From Candidatus Microthrix subdominans (GTDB lineage: Bacteria > Actinomycetota > Acidimicrobiia > Acidimicrobiales > Microtrichaceae), in the NCBI GenBank assembly GCA_016719385.1, contig JADJZA010000010.1:186001-250000 (forward strand): DNA of 64,000 nt. The letters run 5' to 3'. This document shows, piece after piece, positions 25,175 through 34,109 of the stretch. Under the pieces are notes generated by a model, which had not been told where the DNA came from, did no database searches, and saw only the letters and a list, made by a program, of their open reading frames with translations. The translations under genes were made by a program, and so were the position numbers. The stretch's first letter is position 1, and each line of letters starts with the position of its first letter.

Positions 25175-25193
25175 CGAACAGGCGTTCGATAAG
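25175..25193 (+). promoter_or_regulatory. LexA (SOS) operator and -10 of dnaE2
   Basis: CGAAC-AGGC-GTTCG at 25175-25188 is the same LexA box type as at imuA'. It abuts a -10 GATAAG (25188-25193), eight bases before the GTG at 25202, again a leaderless arrangement. Confidence 0.88.
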
Positions 25194-25201
25194 GTGGCTC
25201 C

Positions 25202-28200
25202 GTGGGATGGAGAAACCCGGCGAAGTCGTGGTCGGAGCTGGAAGCCCAGCTTTCGGCGGTCTCTGGATCGCCCGGCCGCGCCACGCAACGGGGTCCCTCC
25301 CCACCCGGTGTCGACCCGGACAAACCAGCGACGCGAGGCGACGATCACGAGCCTCGTCAACGTGGGGGAGTCCGGGGTCGCCCGCGTCCGGGGGGCGCTG
25401 GCAGGCGCCGCCCCGGTACCGCATATGCCGAGCTGCACGCCCACTCGCACTTCAGCTTTCTCGACGGGGCATCCTCGCCGGAGGAGCTGGTCGACGAGGC
25501 GGTGGCGCTCGAGTTGGACGCGCTGGCGCTGACCGACCACAACGGCTTCTACGGCGTGGTGCGCTTCGCCGAGGCGGCCCGGGAGGCCGGGCTGCCCACC
25601 GTGTTCGGCGCCGAGGTGTCGATCGGGGCGGCCGAACCGCGCGCCGGTGAGGGCACCAGCCACGACCCGGCGGCCCGCCACCTGGTGATCCTGGCACGCG
25701 ACCCCGAGGGATACGCCCGGCTGGGCACGCTGCTGTCGACCGCCCAGATGGCGGGGGAGAAGGGCCGGCCACGGCTGAGCTTTGCCGAGTTGGCCGAGGC
25801 GGCCGGACGGGCCCGCGGGCACTGGGCCGCCCTCACCGGGTGCCGTAAGGGCACCGTGCCGGCGGCGCTGGTCGCCGACGGGCCGCGGGCGGCCGCCCGG
25901 GAGCTGCGGGCGCTCACAGCGGCGTTCGGGTCCGACTCGGTGTTCGCCGAGCTGTGGGATCACGGCGACCCGCTTGACTCGGCCCGCAACGATGCCCTGG
26001 TGCGCCTGGCCGCCTCGGCGGGGGTGCGGCCGTTGGCGACCAACAACGTCCACTACGCCACCCCGGCCGCCCGCCGCCTGGCCGGGGCGATGGCGGCGAT
26101 CCGCGCCCGCTCCAGCCTGGATCACAGCGACGGCTTTCTGCCCGCCAACGGTGGCGCCCACCTGCGCTCGGGGGCCGAGCAGCTCGCCCGCTTCGCCCGC
26201 TATCCCGGGGTGGTGCAGGCCGCGTCGGCGCTGGGCCGGGAGTGCGCGTTCGACTTGTCGTTGGTCGCACCGTCGCTGCCGCCGTACCCGTGCCCGCCCG
26301 GCCCCGACGGCACCCCGGTCAGCGAGATGGCCTACCTGCGAAGCCTGGTCGAGGACGGTGCCGTCGTGCGCTACGGCACACGCCGGGCCGAGACCGCGCC
26401 GGGGGCCTGGGCCCAGATCGACCACGAGCTGGGGGTGATCGAGCAGCTGGGGTTTCCCGGCTACTTCCTCGTCGTGTGGGACATCGTCGCGTTCTGTCGC
26501 CGCAACGACATCTACTGCCAGGGCCGGGGCTCGGCGGCCAACTCGGCGGCCTGCTTCGCCCTCGGGGTCACCAAGGCCGACGCCGTGCGCCTGGGGCTGC
26601 TGTTCGAGCGCTTCCTGTCGCCCGAGCGCGACGGGCCGCCCGACATCGACCTCGACATCGAGTCGGGTCGCCGGGAGGAGGTGATCCAGTACGTCTACGA
26701 GCGCCACGGCCGCAGCCACGCCGCCCAGGTGGCCAACGTGATCACCTACCGTGGCCGCTCGGCGCTGCGCGACGCGGCCAAGGCGCTGGGCTACTCGGTG
26801 GGCCAACAGGACGCCTGGGCCAAGGAGCTGGGCCGGTGGGGGCCGTTGCCCAAGCCGGGGGAGGGTCGTCCCGAGGGCATCAGCGCCCCGGACGCGGTCA
26901 TCGACCTGGCCGGGCAGCTGCAGGGCGCGCCCCGGCACCTGGGCATCCACTCGGGCGGCATGGTGATGTGCGACCGGCCGGTGGTCGAGGTGTGCCCCAC
27001 CGAGTGGGGCCGCATGGAGAACCGCTCGGTGCTGCAGTGGGACAAGGACGACTGCGCGGCGGCCGGGCTGGTGAAGTTCGACCTTCTGGGGCTGGGCATG
27101 CTGACCGCCCTGCACGCCACGGTCGACCACATCACGGCCACCCGGGGCGAGACGATCGACCTGGCGGCCCTGCCCCAGGACGACGACGTCTATGACATGT
27201 TGTGCCAGGGCGACTCGGTCGGGGTGTTCCAGGTGGAGTCCCGGGCCCAGATGGCCACCCTGCCCCGGCTGCAGCCCCGCTGCTTCTTCGACCTGGTCGT
27301 CGAGGTGGCGCTGATCCGGCCCGGCCCGATCCAGGGCGGCTCGGTGCACCCCTACCTGCGACGCCGCCGGGGGGAGGAGCCGGTGACCTACCTGCACCCG
27401 CTGTGCGAGCCGGCACTGAAGAAGACCCTGGGCGTGCCGCTGTTTCAGGAGCAGCTGATGCAGCTGGCGATCGACGTGGCCGGCTTCACCCCGACCGAGG
27501 CCGACCAGTTGCGCCAGGCGATGGCGTCCAAGCGGTCGGCCAAGGCCATGGCCGTCCTGGCCCGCCGCTTCGATGAGGGCACCGCCGCCAACGGGCTGGA
27601 CGAAGCCACCCGTGAGGAGCTGTGGTCGAAGCTGGCCGCCTTCTCCAACTACGGCTTCCCCGAGAGCCACTCGGTGAGCTTTGCCTACCTGGTGTACGCC
27701 TCCGCCTGGTTGAAGTACCACGAACCGGCGGCGTTTCTGGCCGGGCTGCTCGATGCCCAGCCGATGGGCTTCTGGTCGCCCCACTCGCTGGTGCAGGACG
27801 CCCGGCGCCACCGGGTGGAGGTCGATGCCCCCGACGTGGCCACCTCGGGGGTCATGAGCACGCTGTGGTGGCCAGGGGGCACCTCCGGCAGCCGGTTGAT
27901 CCCCCATGTCCCTGACATCGACATTGACATCGACATCGGTCCCGACATCGGTCCCGACATCGACGGCGCCGCCGGGACCGGTTTGGTCGACGGGGGTGGG
28001 GCGCCGCCGCCCGATCGTCGCTACCGCTGGAACCGCGATCGGCCCCAGCCCCGGGTGCGGTTGGGGCTGGCCAGCGTGCGCCACCTGGGTGAGGATGCCG
28101 CCGCTCAAGTGGTCGCCGAACGGCCCTACGCCTCGGTGGAGGACCTGGCCCGCCGGGCGGGGCTGAGCCGCCAACAGCTCGAAGCGCTGGCCACCGCGGG

Positions 28201-28819
28201 AGCGCTCGGGGGCTTCGCCGATCCCCATCGCAGCGGACAACCGTTGGGGCGGCGGGCGGCGCTGTGGTCGGTGGGGGCGGCCGCCCAGGGCTCGCCCGAC
28301 CGGTTGGAGGGCATCGTCACCGGCGCCGAGGCGCCTCGGTTGCCGGGCATGGCCGAGTGGGAGGAGGCACAGGCCGACCTGTGGGCCACCGGCGTGTCGG
28401 CCGATGGGCACCCCACCCGGTTTGTCCGCCACCGCCTCGACGCTCTCGGCATCTCGACCGCTCAGGCGCTGTTGTCGTCGCCGGACGGCACCAAGGTGTC
28501 GGTCGGTGGCATCGTCACCCATCGCCAGCGGCCCCAGACCGCCGGCGGGACGATCTTTTTGAACCTGGAGGACGAAACCGGGCTGGTCAACGTCGTGTGC
28601 TCGCCGGGCTGCTGGGTGCGGTACCGGCGCCTGGCCCGCGACGCACCTGCCCTGGTGGTGACCGGCCGTCTGGAGCGCACGGTTGACGACGTGGTGGCGG
28701 TGGCCGCCGAACGCTTCGACCCCCTGCCGGTGCCCGTCGGAGCGGACGCAGGCCGAGGGCCTCAGCGGCGCGGCGGCAGCGGCAGCCGCGGCGGGCTGAG
28801 GTCTCGTGACTTTCGATGA
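25202..28819 (+). CDS. dnaE2: Error-prone DNA polymerase DnaE2
   Basis: 1205 residues. The catalytic translesion polymerase of the SOS mutasome, acting with ImuA' and ImuB. MGWRNPAKSW matches the DnaE2 N-terminus and fixes the GTG start. Domains: PHP (AELHAHSHFSFLDGASSPEE, ALTDHNGFYG), palm with PDIDLDIESGRREEV and GRGSAANSAACF, fingers, helix-hairpin-helix (~1020-1060) and a C-terminal OB domain (VSVGGIVTHRQRP). The usual PDIN(A/S) region near residue 905 is expanded by an Asp-Ile repeat. Preceded by a LexA box. Confidence 0.95.
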   Translation: MGWRNPAKSWSELEAQLSAVSGSPGRATQRGPSPPGVDPDKPATRGDDHEPRQRGGVRGRPRPGGAGRRRPGTAYAELHAHSHFSFLDGASSPEELVDEAVALELDALALTDHNGFYGVVRFAEAAREAGLPTVFGAEVSIGAAEPRAGEGTSHDPAARHLVILARDPEGYARLGTLLSTAQMAGEKGRPRLSFAELAEAAGRARGHWAALTGCRKGTVPAALVADGPRAAARELRALTAAFGSDSVFAELWDHGDPLDSARNDALVRLAASAGVRPLATNNVHYATPAARRLAGAMAAIRARSSLDHSDGFLPANGGAHLRSGAEQLARFARYPGVVQAASALGRECAFDLSLVAPSLPPYPCPPGPDGTPVSEMAYLRSLVEDGAVVRYGTRRAETAPGAWAQIDHELGVIEQLGFPGYFLVVWDIVAFCRRNDIYCQGRGSAANSAACFALGVTKADAVRLGLLFERFLSPERDGPPDIDLDIESGRREEVIQYVYERHGRSHAAQVANVITYRGRSALRDAAKALGYSVGQQDAWAKELGRWGPLPKPGEGRPEGISAPDAVIDLAGQLQGAPRHLGIHSGGMVMCDRPVVEVCPTEWGRMENRSVLQWDKDDCAAAGLVKFDLLGLGMLTALHATVDHITATRGETIDLAALPQDDDVYDMLCQGDSVGVFQVESRAQMATLPRLQPRCFFDLVVEVALIRPGPIQGGSVHPYLRRRRGEEPVTYLHPLCEPALKKTLGVPLFQEQLMQLAIDVAGFTPTEADQLRQAMASKRSAKAMAVLARRFDEGTAANGLDEATREELWSKLAAFSNYGFPESHSVSFAYLVYASAWLKYHEPAAFLAGLLDAQPMGFWSPHSLVQDARRHRVEVDAPDVATSGVMSTLWWPGGTSGSRLIPHVPDIDIDIDIGPDIGPDIDGAAGTGLVDGGGAPPPDRRYRWNRDRPQPRVRLGLASVRHLGEDAAAQVVAERPYASVEDLARRAGLSRQQLEALATAGALGGFADPHRSGQPLGRRAALWSVGAAAQGSPDRLEGIVTGAEAPRLPGMAEWEEAQADLWATGVSADGHPTRFVRHRLDALGISTAQALLSSPDGTKVSVGGIVTHRQRPQTAGGTIFLNLEDETGLVNVVCSPGCWVRYRRLARDAPALVVTGRLERTVDDVVAVAAERFDPLPVPVGADAGRGPQRRGGSGSRGGLRSRDFR
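27914..27964 (+). repeat. GACATC hexanucleotide repeat in dnaE2
   Basis: Imperfect GACATC units encode alternating Asp-Ile with Gly-Pro interruptions at DnaE2 residues 905-921. It sits between the fingers and the C-terminal helix-hairpin-helix region, where DnaE2 proteins normally have a short PDIN-type motif. Slippage of the repeat would change protein length in frame. Confidence 0.8.
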
Positions 28820-29087
28820 ACGGCGCAAGCTTCGGACGGCCCGGGTTTCGGCGAACGATCGTGCACCCAAACGGCACCACCATCCATGAAGTGGTGACGG
28901 CGCTGATCGAAGACGGCATGGGAACATTGGTGTTCCGCCGTTATGTGACGGCTGTCCAACGCAAATCGCCTGATGCTGGTGGTATCCTCACCTGTTCAGC
29001 AACCACCGCTCTGTTCAGCAATCCCCCGCTCCTGCGCTGTCCCGCCGTAGTGCTCCGGCGAACCCGCCCCAACCTGCCGAGGCCCCC
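28820..29087 (+). promoter_or_regulatory. Upstream region of the desaturase gene
   Basis: 268 bases without a convincing gene. It contains a palindrome GGAACA-TTGG-TGTTCC (28921-28936), a candidate -10 TATCCT (28983-28988) and two direct repeats CTGTTCAGCAA (28992-29002, 29011-29021; 19-base spacing) that would lie in the 5' leader. Together these suggest regulated expression of the desaturase. A 91-codon ORF (28816-29091) spans it but is doubtful. Confidence 0.45.
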
Positions 29088-30158
29088 GTGACCATCGCCA
29101 CCCATGGCCGACTTCCTGACGAGCGCGTCCAGGTGAGATCGTCCATCCCGTTCTTTCTCGTCCACCTGACGCCGCTGGCCCTGATCTTCACTGGCATCAG
29201 CACCACCGCCGTCGTCCTGGCGATCGGCACCTACACGGTGCGCATGTTCTTCATCACCGCCGGCTACCACCGCTATTTCGCCCACCGCAGTTACAAAACC
29301 GGGAGGGTGTTTCAGTTCATCTTGGCCTTCGGTGGCTCGATGGCGATGCAGAAGGGCCCGCTGTGGTGGGCGGGCAACCATCGGCTGCACCACCGCTTCT
29401 CCGACACCGACCGTGACCTGCACTCGCCGATCAAGGGCTTCTGGTGGAGCCACATGGGCTGGATTCTCTCGGAGAAGTCCTCGCCGACGCCGACCGAGGT
29501 GATCTCCGACTTTGCCAAATACCCGGAGATCCGCTTCATCAACGAGAAGGACTGGATCGGTCCGCTCACCCTGGCCGTGTTCTGCGTCCTCGTCGGCGGC
29601 TGGTCGGGCCTGGTGCTCGGCTTCTTCGTCTCGACCGTCCTGTTGTGGCACGCCACGTTTCTGGTCAACTCGCTGGCCCACGTCATGGGGCGTCGTCGCT
29701 TCGTCACCAACGACACCAGCCGCAACTCGGCGATCATCGCCGCCCTGACGATGGGCGAGGGCTGGCACAACAACCACCATCACTACCCGGCCTCGGCCCG
29801 GCAGGGCTTCTACTGGTGGGAGTACGACGTCAGCTACTACGTGCTGCGGGCGCTGAGCCTGGTGGGGGTGGTGCACTCGGTGAAGGTTCCCAACGCCAAG
29901 GCGATGGAGAACGCCCGGGTGCGCGACGGTGCCTTCGACGTCGGCATGTTCCGTCACCATCTGGTCAAGGCTGCCGGGGTCGTCGCCGCATCGCAGGAGA
30001 ACGCCACCCACCTGTTAACCGACGGCCGAGAGGTGATCGTCGATCGTGACAGCGCCGCTCGCGAGGGGTTGGAGTCGATGGTCGACACCACGATGGCCCG
30101 GGCCGACGAGGTGGCGAAGCTGACCCGCCGGCCCGAATCTCTCGTCGCGTCGGAGTAG
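29088..30158 (+). CDS. Membrane acyl-CoA (delta-9-type) desaturase
   Basis: 356 residues. A di-iron membrane desaturase that inserts a double bond into acyl chains. The three histidine boxes are HRYFAH, HRLHH and HNNHHHYP, separated by two hydrophobic hairpins (~20-60 and ~160-205). A ~75-residue polar C-terminal extension follows the last box. The start is GTG 29088. The window's WS/DGAT gene also acts on acyl-CoA, though far away. Expression may be controlled by elements in the long upstream region. Confidence 0.92.
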   Translation: MTIATHGRLPDERVQVRSSIPFFLVHLTPLALIFTGISTTAVVLAIGTYTVRMFFITAGYHRYFAHRSYKTGRVFQFILAFGGSMAMQKGPLWWAGNHRLHHRFSDTDRDLHSPIKGFWWSHMGWILSEKSSPTPTEVISDFAKYPEIRFINEKDWIGPLTLAVFCVLVGGWSGLVLGFFVSTVLLWHATFLVNSLAHVMGRRRFVTNDTSRNSAIIAALTMGEGWHNNHHHYPASARQGFYWWEYDVSYYVLRALSLVGVVHSVKVPNAKAMENARVRDGAFDVGMFRHHLVKAAGVVAASQENATHLLTDGREVIVDRDSAAREGLESMVDTTMARADEVAKLTRRPESLVASE

Positions 30159-30310
30159 CGCTCGACGGTCGGACGTATGCCGTCTTACGTGTGCCGACGG
30201 CGCCGGGGCCCCCGGCGGCAACGGGAATCGAAGGAAGCGGCGCAGAAACGCGTGGACATGGGCGGTGCGTTCGGTACGGTCTAGAGGCACCGCGACGAGG
30301 GGGAACACCT

Positions 30311-31045
30311 ATGCCTATCCACTGCAACGAACTGACCACATTCTCCGAGGCGGAGGCGACCGACCAGTTCGTCCACCAGAACAAGAAGCTGCTCAAGATC
30401 AACCTGGCCTACGGCCCGGTCAACGCCCGCATGGGCTCGATGGTCGCCTACCAGGGCGACGCCCGCTTCGAGAACACCGGCTCCGGCGGCATGACGAAGA
30501 TGCTCAAGAAGGCGGTCACCGGCGAGGGCGTCAACGTGATGAAGGTCACGGGCTCGGGTGAGGTGTTCATCGCCGACCAGGCCACCGACATCATCATCAT
30601 GTACCTCGAGAACGACATGGTGTCGGTCAACGGACGCAACGTGTTGGCCTTCTCGGACTCGATCGAGTGGGACATCCAGCGGGTCGGCAGCGGCATGGCA
30701 GGCATGCAGGCCGGTGGGCTCTACAACGTGGTGCTGCGGGGCACCGGATACGTCGCGGTCACCACCGACGGCCCGCCGGTGATGCTCGACGTCACCCAGC
30801 AGGCCACCTTCGGTGATGCTCAGGCGGTCGTGCTGTGGAGTGCCGGGGTGCAGATGAACATCAAGACCGACACCGGCGGCATGAAATCGATGCTGCGGGG
30901 CGGCACCGGGGAGACGTTCCAGATGGCCTTCGCCGGCCAAGGGTTCGTGCTCGTCCAGCCGTCCGAGGGTGCACTCGGTGGTCCGGCGGCGGCCGGAGGC
31001 AGCGGCGGCGGCGGCGGAGGCTTCCTCGGGGGTCTGGGCGGCTAG
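30311..31045 (+). CDS. AIM24-family protein
   Basis: 244 residues, mostly beta strand, of the AIM24/TIGR00266-type family found in bacteria and mitochondria; biochemical role unknown. Recognisable stretches are AYGPVNARMGSMVAYQGD, RFENTGSGGM, GLYNVVLRGTGYVAVTTDGP and the C-terminal Gly-rich tail GGSGGGGGGFLGGLGG. ATG 30311 has a GAGGGGG Shine-Dalgarno, and TACGGT at 30275-30280 is a likely -10, so this gene has a ~24-base leader. Palindrome P3 follows its 3' end. Confidence 0.85.
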   Translation: MPIHCNELTTFSEAEATDQFVHQNKKLLKINLAYGPVNARMGSMVAYQGDARFENTGSGGMTKMLKKAVTGEGVNVMKVTGSGEVFIADQATDIIIMYLENDMVSVNGRNVLAFSDSIEWDIQRVGSGMAGMQAGGLYNVVLRGTGYVAVTTDGPPVMLDVTQQATFGDAQAVVLWSAGVQMNIKTDTGGMKSMLRGGTGETFQMAFAGQGFVLVQPSEGALGGPAAAGGSGGGGGGFLGGLGG

Positions 31046-31097
31046 CGGTACCCAGCCTACGACCAGCCCGGGGCAACCAGCCCGGAGCAACGCGGAC

Positions 31098-31166
31098 GAA
31101 AACGTCCGAAGTGGGGAGTGCAAACGACCGCCAGGCGGTCGTTTGCACTCCCCACTTCGAGTTTTC
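31098..31166. repeat. Intergenic palindrome P3 (26-bp perfect arms, 1-base loop)
   Basis: Core arms 31107-31132 and 31134-31159 are perfect complements around one A. Outer GAAAAC/GTTTTC (31098-31103, 31161-31166) extend the pairing past a bulge. It lies between the convergent AIM24 and response-regulator genes, so a bidirectional terminator role is possible, though no U tract is present. The outer CGAAGTG end matches P2, and the layout resembles P4. Confidence 0.9.
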
Positions 31167-31202
31167 GGGCCGGTTCGAGGGCTTCGGTACCGGCTCGAGA
31201 GT

Positions 31203-31895
31203 TCAGGCCCCGCCGAGCCCTGCCGACCGGGCGCGCACGATCGCGTGGGCCCGATCGGCCACCTGAAGCTTGGTGAACAGGTTCGACACGTGGTTGCGGA
31301 CCGTCTTCTCGGAGATGTAGAGGGTCTGGGCGATGTCCGGGTTGCTTTGGCCCCGGGCGACGAGTTCCAGCACCTCACGCTCGCGGTCGGTCAGCTGTGG
31401 AAACGGAGCGACCCGTTGGGGGACGGTGAAATAGCGCTGAATCCTGCGCGCGATCGCTGGACCGAAGATGGCTGCGCCGGCGACGACCGCCCGGATGGCT
31501 GCCACGACGTCCTCGTGGCCGGCGCCCTTGAGGAGGTAGCCCCGCGCTCCGGCGCGCAGGGCGGAGAAGACGCTGTCGTCGTCATCGAACATGGTGAGCA
31601 CCAGCACGGCGATGTGCGGGTTGGCTGCGACCACCTGACGGGTGGCCTCGATACCGTTCAGCGACGGAAGGTTGAGGTCCATCACGATGACATCGGGCTG
31701 AAGCTTCTCGGCGAGCTCAACCACCTCTGGTCCATCTGCGGCCTCGCCCACCACCTCCAGGGTGGGCTCGGTGGACAACACCACGCGGAGGCCATCTCGG
31801 AACATCGGGTGATCATCGGCGATCAGCACCCGAATCACATCTCGGTCCAGCGGTTCAGCGGTCACAGGTTCGGGGCTCATCGGTTGTTCGCTCAT
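31203..31895 (-). CDS. NarL/FixJ-family response regulator
   Basis: 230 residues. Receiver domain with D27/D28 pocket, phospho-acceptor D73 (VIVMDLNLPSLNG) and a conserved Lys in YLLKGAGHED. A LuxR-type helix-turn-helix covers ~165-225: LTDREREVLELVARGQSNPDIAQ, then SEKTVRNHVSNLF. It is activated by the sensor kinase whose stop codon overlaps its ATG (ATGA). Convergent with the AIM24 gene across palindrome P3. Targets are unknown. Confidence 0.93.
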   Translation of the reverse strand: MSEQPMSPEPVTAEPLDRDVIRVLIADDHPMFRDGLRVVLSTEPTLEVVGEAADGPEVVELAEKLQPDVIVMDLNLPSLNGIEATRQVVAANPHIAVLVLTMFDDDDSVFSALRAGARGYLLKGAGHEDVVAAIRAVVAGAAIFGPAIARRIQRYFTVPQRVAPFPQLTDREREVLELVARGQSNPDIAQTLYISEKTVRNHVSNLFTKLQVADRAHAIVRARSAGLGGA

Positions 31896-34030
31896 CGGTT
31901 CGTGGCTTCGTCGAGTCGAGGCTGGGGAGCGCTCGAGGGAGTTGATGTTGTCGCCTGAGGTGGCGGTGTCGGGTTGGACCCATGCGCTGGGACGGGGCGG
32001 CTCGGAATGCTCACCGCCACCTGAGTTCCTCCCAGCGGCGAGGCGCCGATGCGACAGGTGCCTCCCAGCTCGGCCGCCCGCTCCTCCATCGAAATCGTGC
32101 CCAGCCCGACGCGAGCATCGGAGCCGATGCCGACCCCGTTGTCGTCCACCCGCAACCGCAGGTCATCGCCGCCGCCCAGCGTGACCCGACAGCGGCTGGC
32201 ATGGGCGTGACGGGCCACGTTTGCCAAGGCCTCGCACGCGATTCGGTAGGCGGCGAGCTCGACACCGGGGGCGAGTCCGTGGAGGTGGGCGGGAGCCTGC
32301 ACCTCGACTGTGAGCGCACCGCCCGACTCCACCGGGCCGGTGAAAGCGCGTGCCTGTTCGGTCACTGCGGCCACCAGCCCGATCTCAGCCAGCACGGACG
32401 GCTGAAGATCGTCGACCAGACGCCTGACGTCGTCGACGGTGCCGGCCACCTCGTCAGCCAGCTTGGTCAGTATCGCCTTGGCCCGCTCCGGATTCCGGTC
32501 GATCAGCAACAGCGCACCGTCGAGCTTCATGCGTGTTGCTGCCAGCGCCGGACCCAACCCATCGTGGAGATCCCGACGAACGCGCCGACGCTCCGCCTCG
32601 CGCGCCGTCATCAAGTCCAGGCGCGACGATTCGAGCGCCCGTCCGGCCGCCACCGCCTGAAGCACGGCGGCCACCGGACGGGCCAGGTCGGCCAGCACCC
32701 CCCGTTGCGATGCGCTGAGGCGAGAACCGGCTCGCGGACTGACGGCCAGCTGACCCACCTCGTGGGTTCGAAACACCAGCGGGATCCGGTAAACGTGGGC
32801 ACCGGGGGTGCCGATGTCGGCGACCAACCCCTCGATCGGCACGATCACGGCGACGTAGCTCAGGCGCAACGACTGGGCGATCGCGTCGACCACTTCGGTG
32901 AGCACATCATCGCTGGAGCCGGGTGCGTCCAGCCGCTCACCCAGGGTGGTCAGCGCTCGGTACGGGTCCTGACGGTCGCCGTACAGGGCCCGCTCCACCC
33001 AATGATGGACTCGATCTCGAAGCAACGCCACGACCGCCACGGCGAGCGATGCGGCCAGCAACGATGGGCCCAAGGACACCTGGCGGTTGGTTATGGCCCC
33101 GGTGGCGACGACCACAGCCAGGTAGGCGAGCGCCACGACGAGGGTCAGCGTGCCGTAGACCACCGACCACCTGATCAGCAGGTCCAGGTCCCACAGCCGG
33201 TAGCGGAGGACGGCGATCACGATCGACCCGAGGAACAGCACCACGGTCAGCGGCCCGGTCCAGGTGGTGAAGCCGAGCGGGCCGTGCCCGGGGATGACCT
33301 CGAGGAGCAACTCGACGGCGAGCAGAACCCCCGCTGCTGAGACCCACTTGAGTTGCTGCCTCGTCACGGGATCGGCGCCTCGTCGGCGAGCGGCCAGCGA
33401 CGCGATGGCCAGCAGGACGGCGGCTGCGTAGCCGGCCTGGGAAGCCCTTCCCAGCACGTCCAGACCGGCCCAGTGGATGCCGATCGGGTTGGTGAGCCCG
33501 GGCATGTCGGTGGTGTAGGGCCCGTAGCTGGTCGCCGCCTGGATGATCCCGCCGCCAGCGCTTATGAGCGTCAACCACAGTACCGGCCGCCACCTCGGGC
33601 TGGGCAGGGCGCCGTCAGGGAAGAACAACAGGATCAGCGGGAACGTCACCATCGCCGGAACCAACGGCCAGGTACCCAGCCACCCGGCCAACGATGCGCC
33701 GGGCAGGTGATGTCCGCCGAGTTCGACGTAGACCGCCCATTCCCGTCCGAGGCCCATTACCGCCTCGCTCAGTCCACCGGCCAGGAACAGCCACCCGATG
33801 ATGTTGGATGGCACCTTGGCGGTGAGGATCAGCCCGACGGCGCCAAGCCCGACGGCGATGATCGCGCTTCCTAACCACCAGGTGTCCACCGGCCGACCCT
33901 GGTTGGCGATGCGCAGGAGCACCAGTGCGCTGACGGCCAAGGCAATCGTGACCACCGCGCCGGCACCAAGCCACTCACGATGCAACGCCAGGTGCCGGCT
34001 GTCGGGACCCACGACTTCAGCATGACGCAT
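31892..34030 (-). CDS. Multi-pass NarL-type sensor histidine kinase
   Basis: 712 residues. Two blocks of hydrophobic helices cover ~20-310, then a GAF-like region (~345-470), a HisKA_3 dimerisation domain with phospho-acceptor His in RRVRRDLHDGLGPALAATR, and an HATPase with CEALANVARHAHA and VDDNGVGIG. It partners the NarL-type regulator encoded next. ATG 34030 is preferred; the frame is open to 34129 but that would overlap the upstream lipoprotein gene. The C-terminal tail is Pro/Thr-rich. Confidence 0.9.
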   Translation of the reverse strand: MRHAEVVGPDSRHLALHREWLGAGAVVTIALAVSALVLLRIANQGRPVDTWWLGSAIIAVGLGAVGLILTAKVPSNIIGWLFLAGGLSEAVMGLGREWAVYVELGGHHLPGASLAGWLGTWPLVPAMVTFPLILLFFPDGALPSPRWRPVLWLTLISAGGGIIQAATSYGPYTTDMPGLTNPIGIHWAGLDVLGRASQAGYAAAVLLAIASLAARRRGADPVTRQQLKWVSAAGVLLAVELLLEVIPGHGPLGFTTWTGPLTVVLFLGSIVIAVLRYRLWDLDLLIRWSVVYGTLTLVVALAYLAVVVATGAITNRQVSLGPSLLAASLAVAVVALLRDRVHHWVERALYGDRQDPYRALTTLGERLDAPGSSDDVLTEVVDAIAQSLRLSYVAVIVPIEGLVADIGTPGAHVYRIPLVFRTHEVGQLAVSPRAGSRLSASQRGVLADLARPVAAVLQAVAAGRALESSRLDLMTAREAERRRVRRDLHDGLGPALAATRMKLDGALLLIDRNPERAKAILTKLADEVAGTVDDVRRLVDDLQPSVLAEIGLVAAVTEQARAFTGPVESGGALTVEVQAPAHLHGLAPGVELAAYRIACEALANVARHAHASRCRVTLGGGDDLRLRVDDNGVGIGSDARVGLGTISMEERAAELGGTCRIGASPLGGTQVAVSIPSRPVPAHGSNPTPPPQATTSTPSSAPQPRLDEATNR

Positions 34031-34109
34031 CGCGCCGAGTTTCGCTCGACGCGGACGGCTCAGGCCGATCTCCTGGATCGGCCCGGCCGTCGTTCCGGGG
34101 CAGCCCGGA

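Noticed and set aside
24809..28927. 1372-codon open frame on the minus strand opposite dnaE2
   Set aside because: Typical GC-rich antisense shadow of a real gene: Arg/His/Gln/Gly-rich sequence with no domain, while the plus-strand frame is unmistakably DnaE2.
28816..29091. 91-codon ORF between dnaE2 and the desaturase with four-base overlaps at both ends
   Set aside because: The overlaps (ATGA and GTGA) are tempting, but the C-terminal half is Pro/Arg-rich noise and the region holds the desaturase promoter and repeats; kept only as regulatory sequence.
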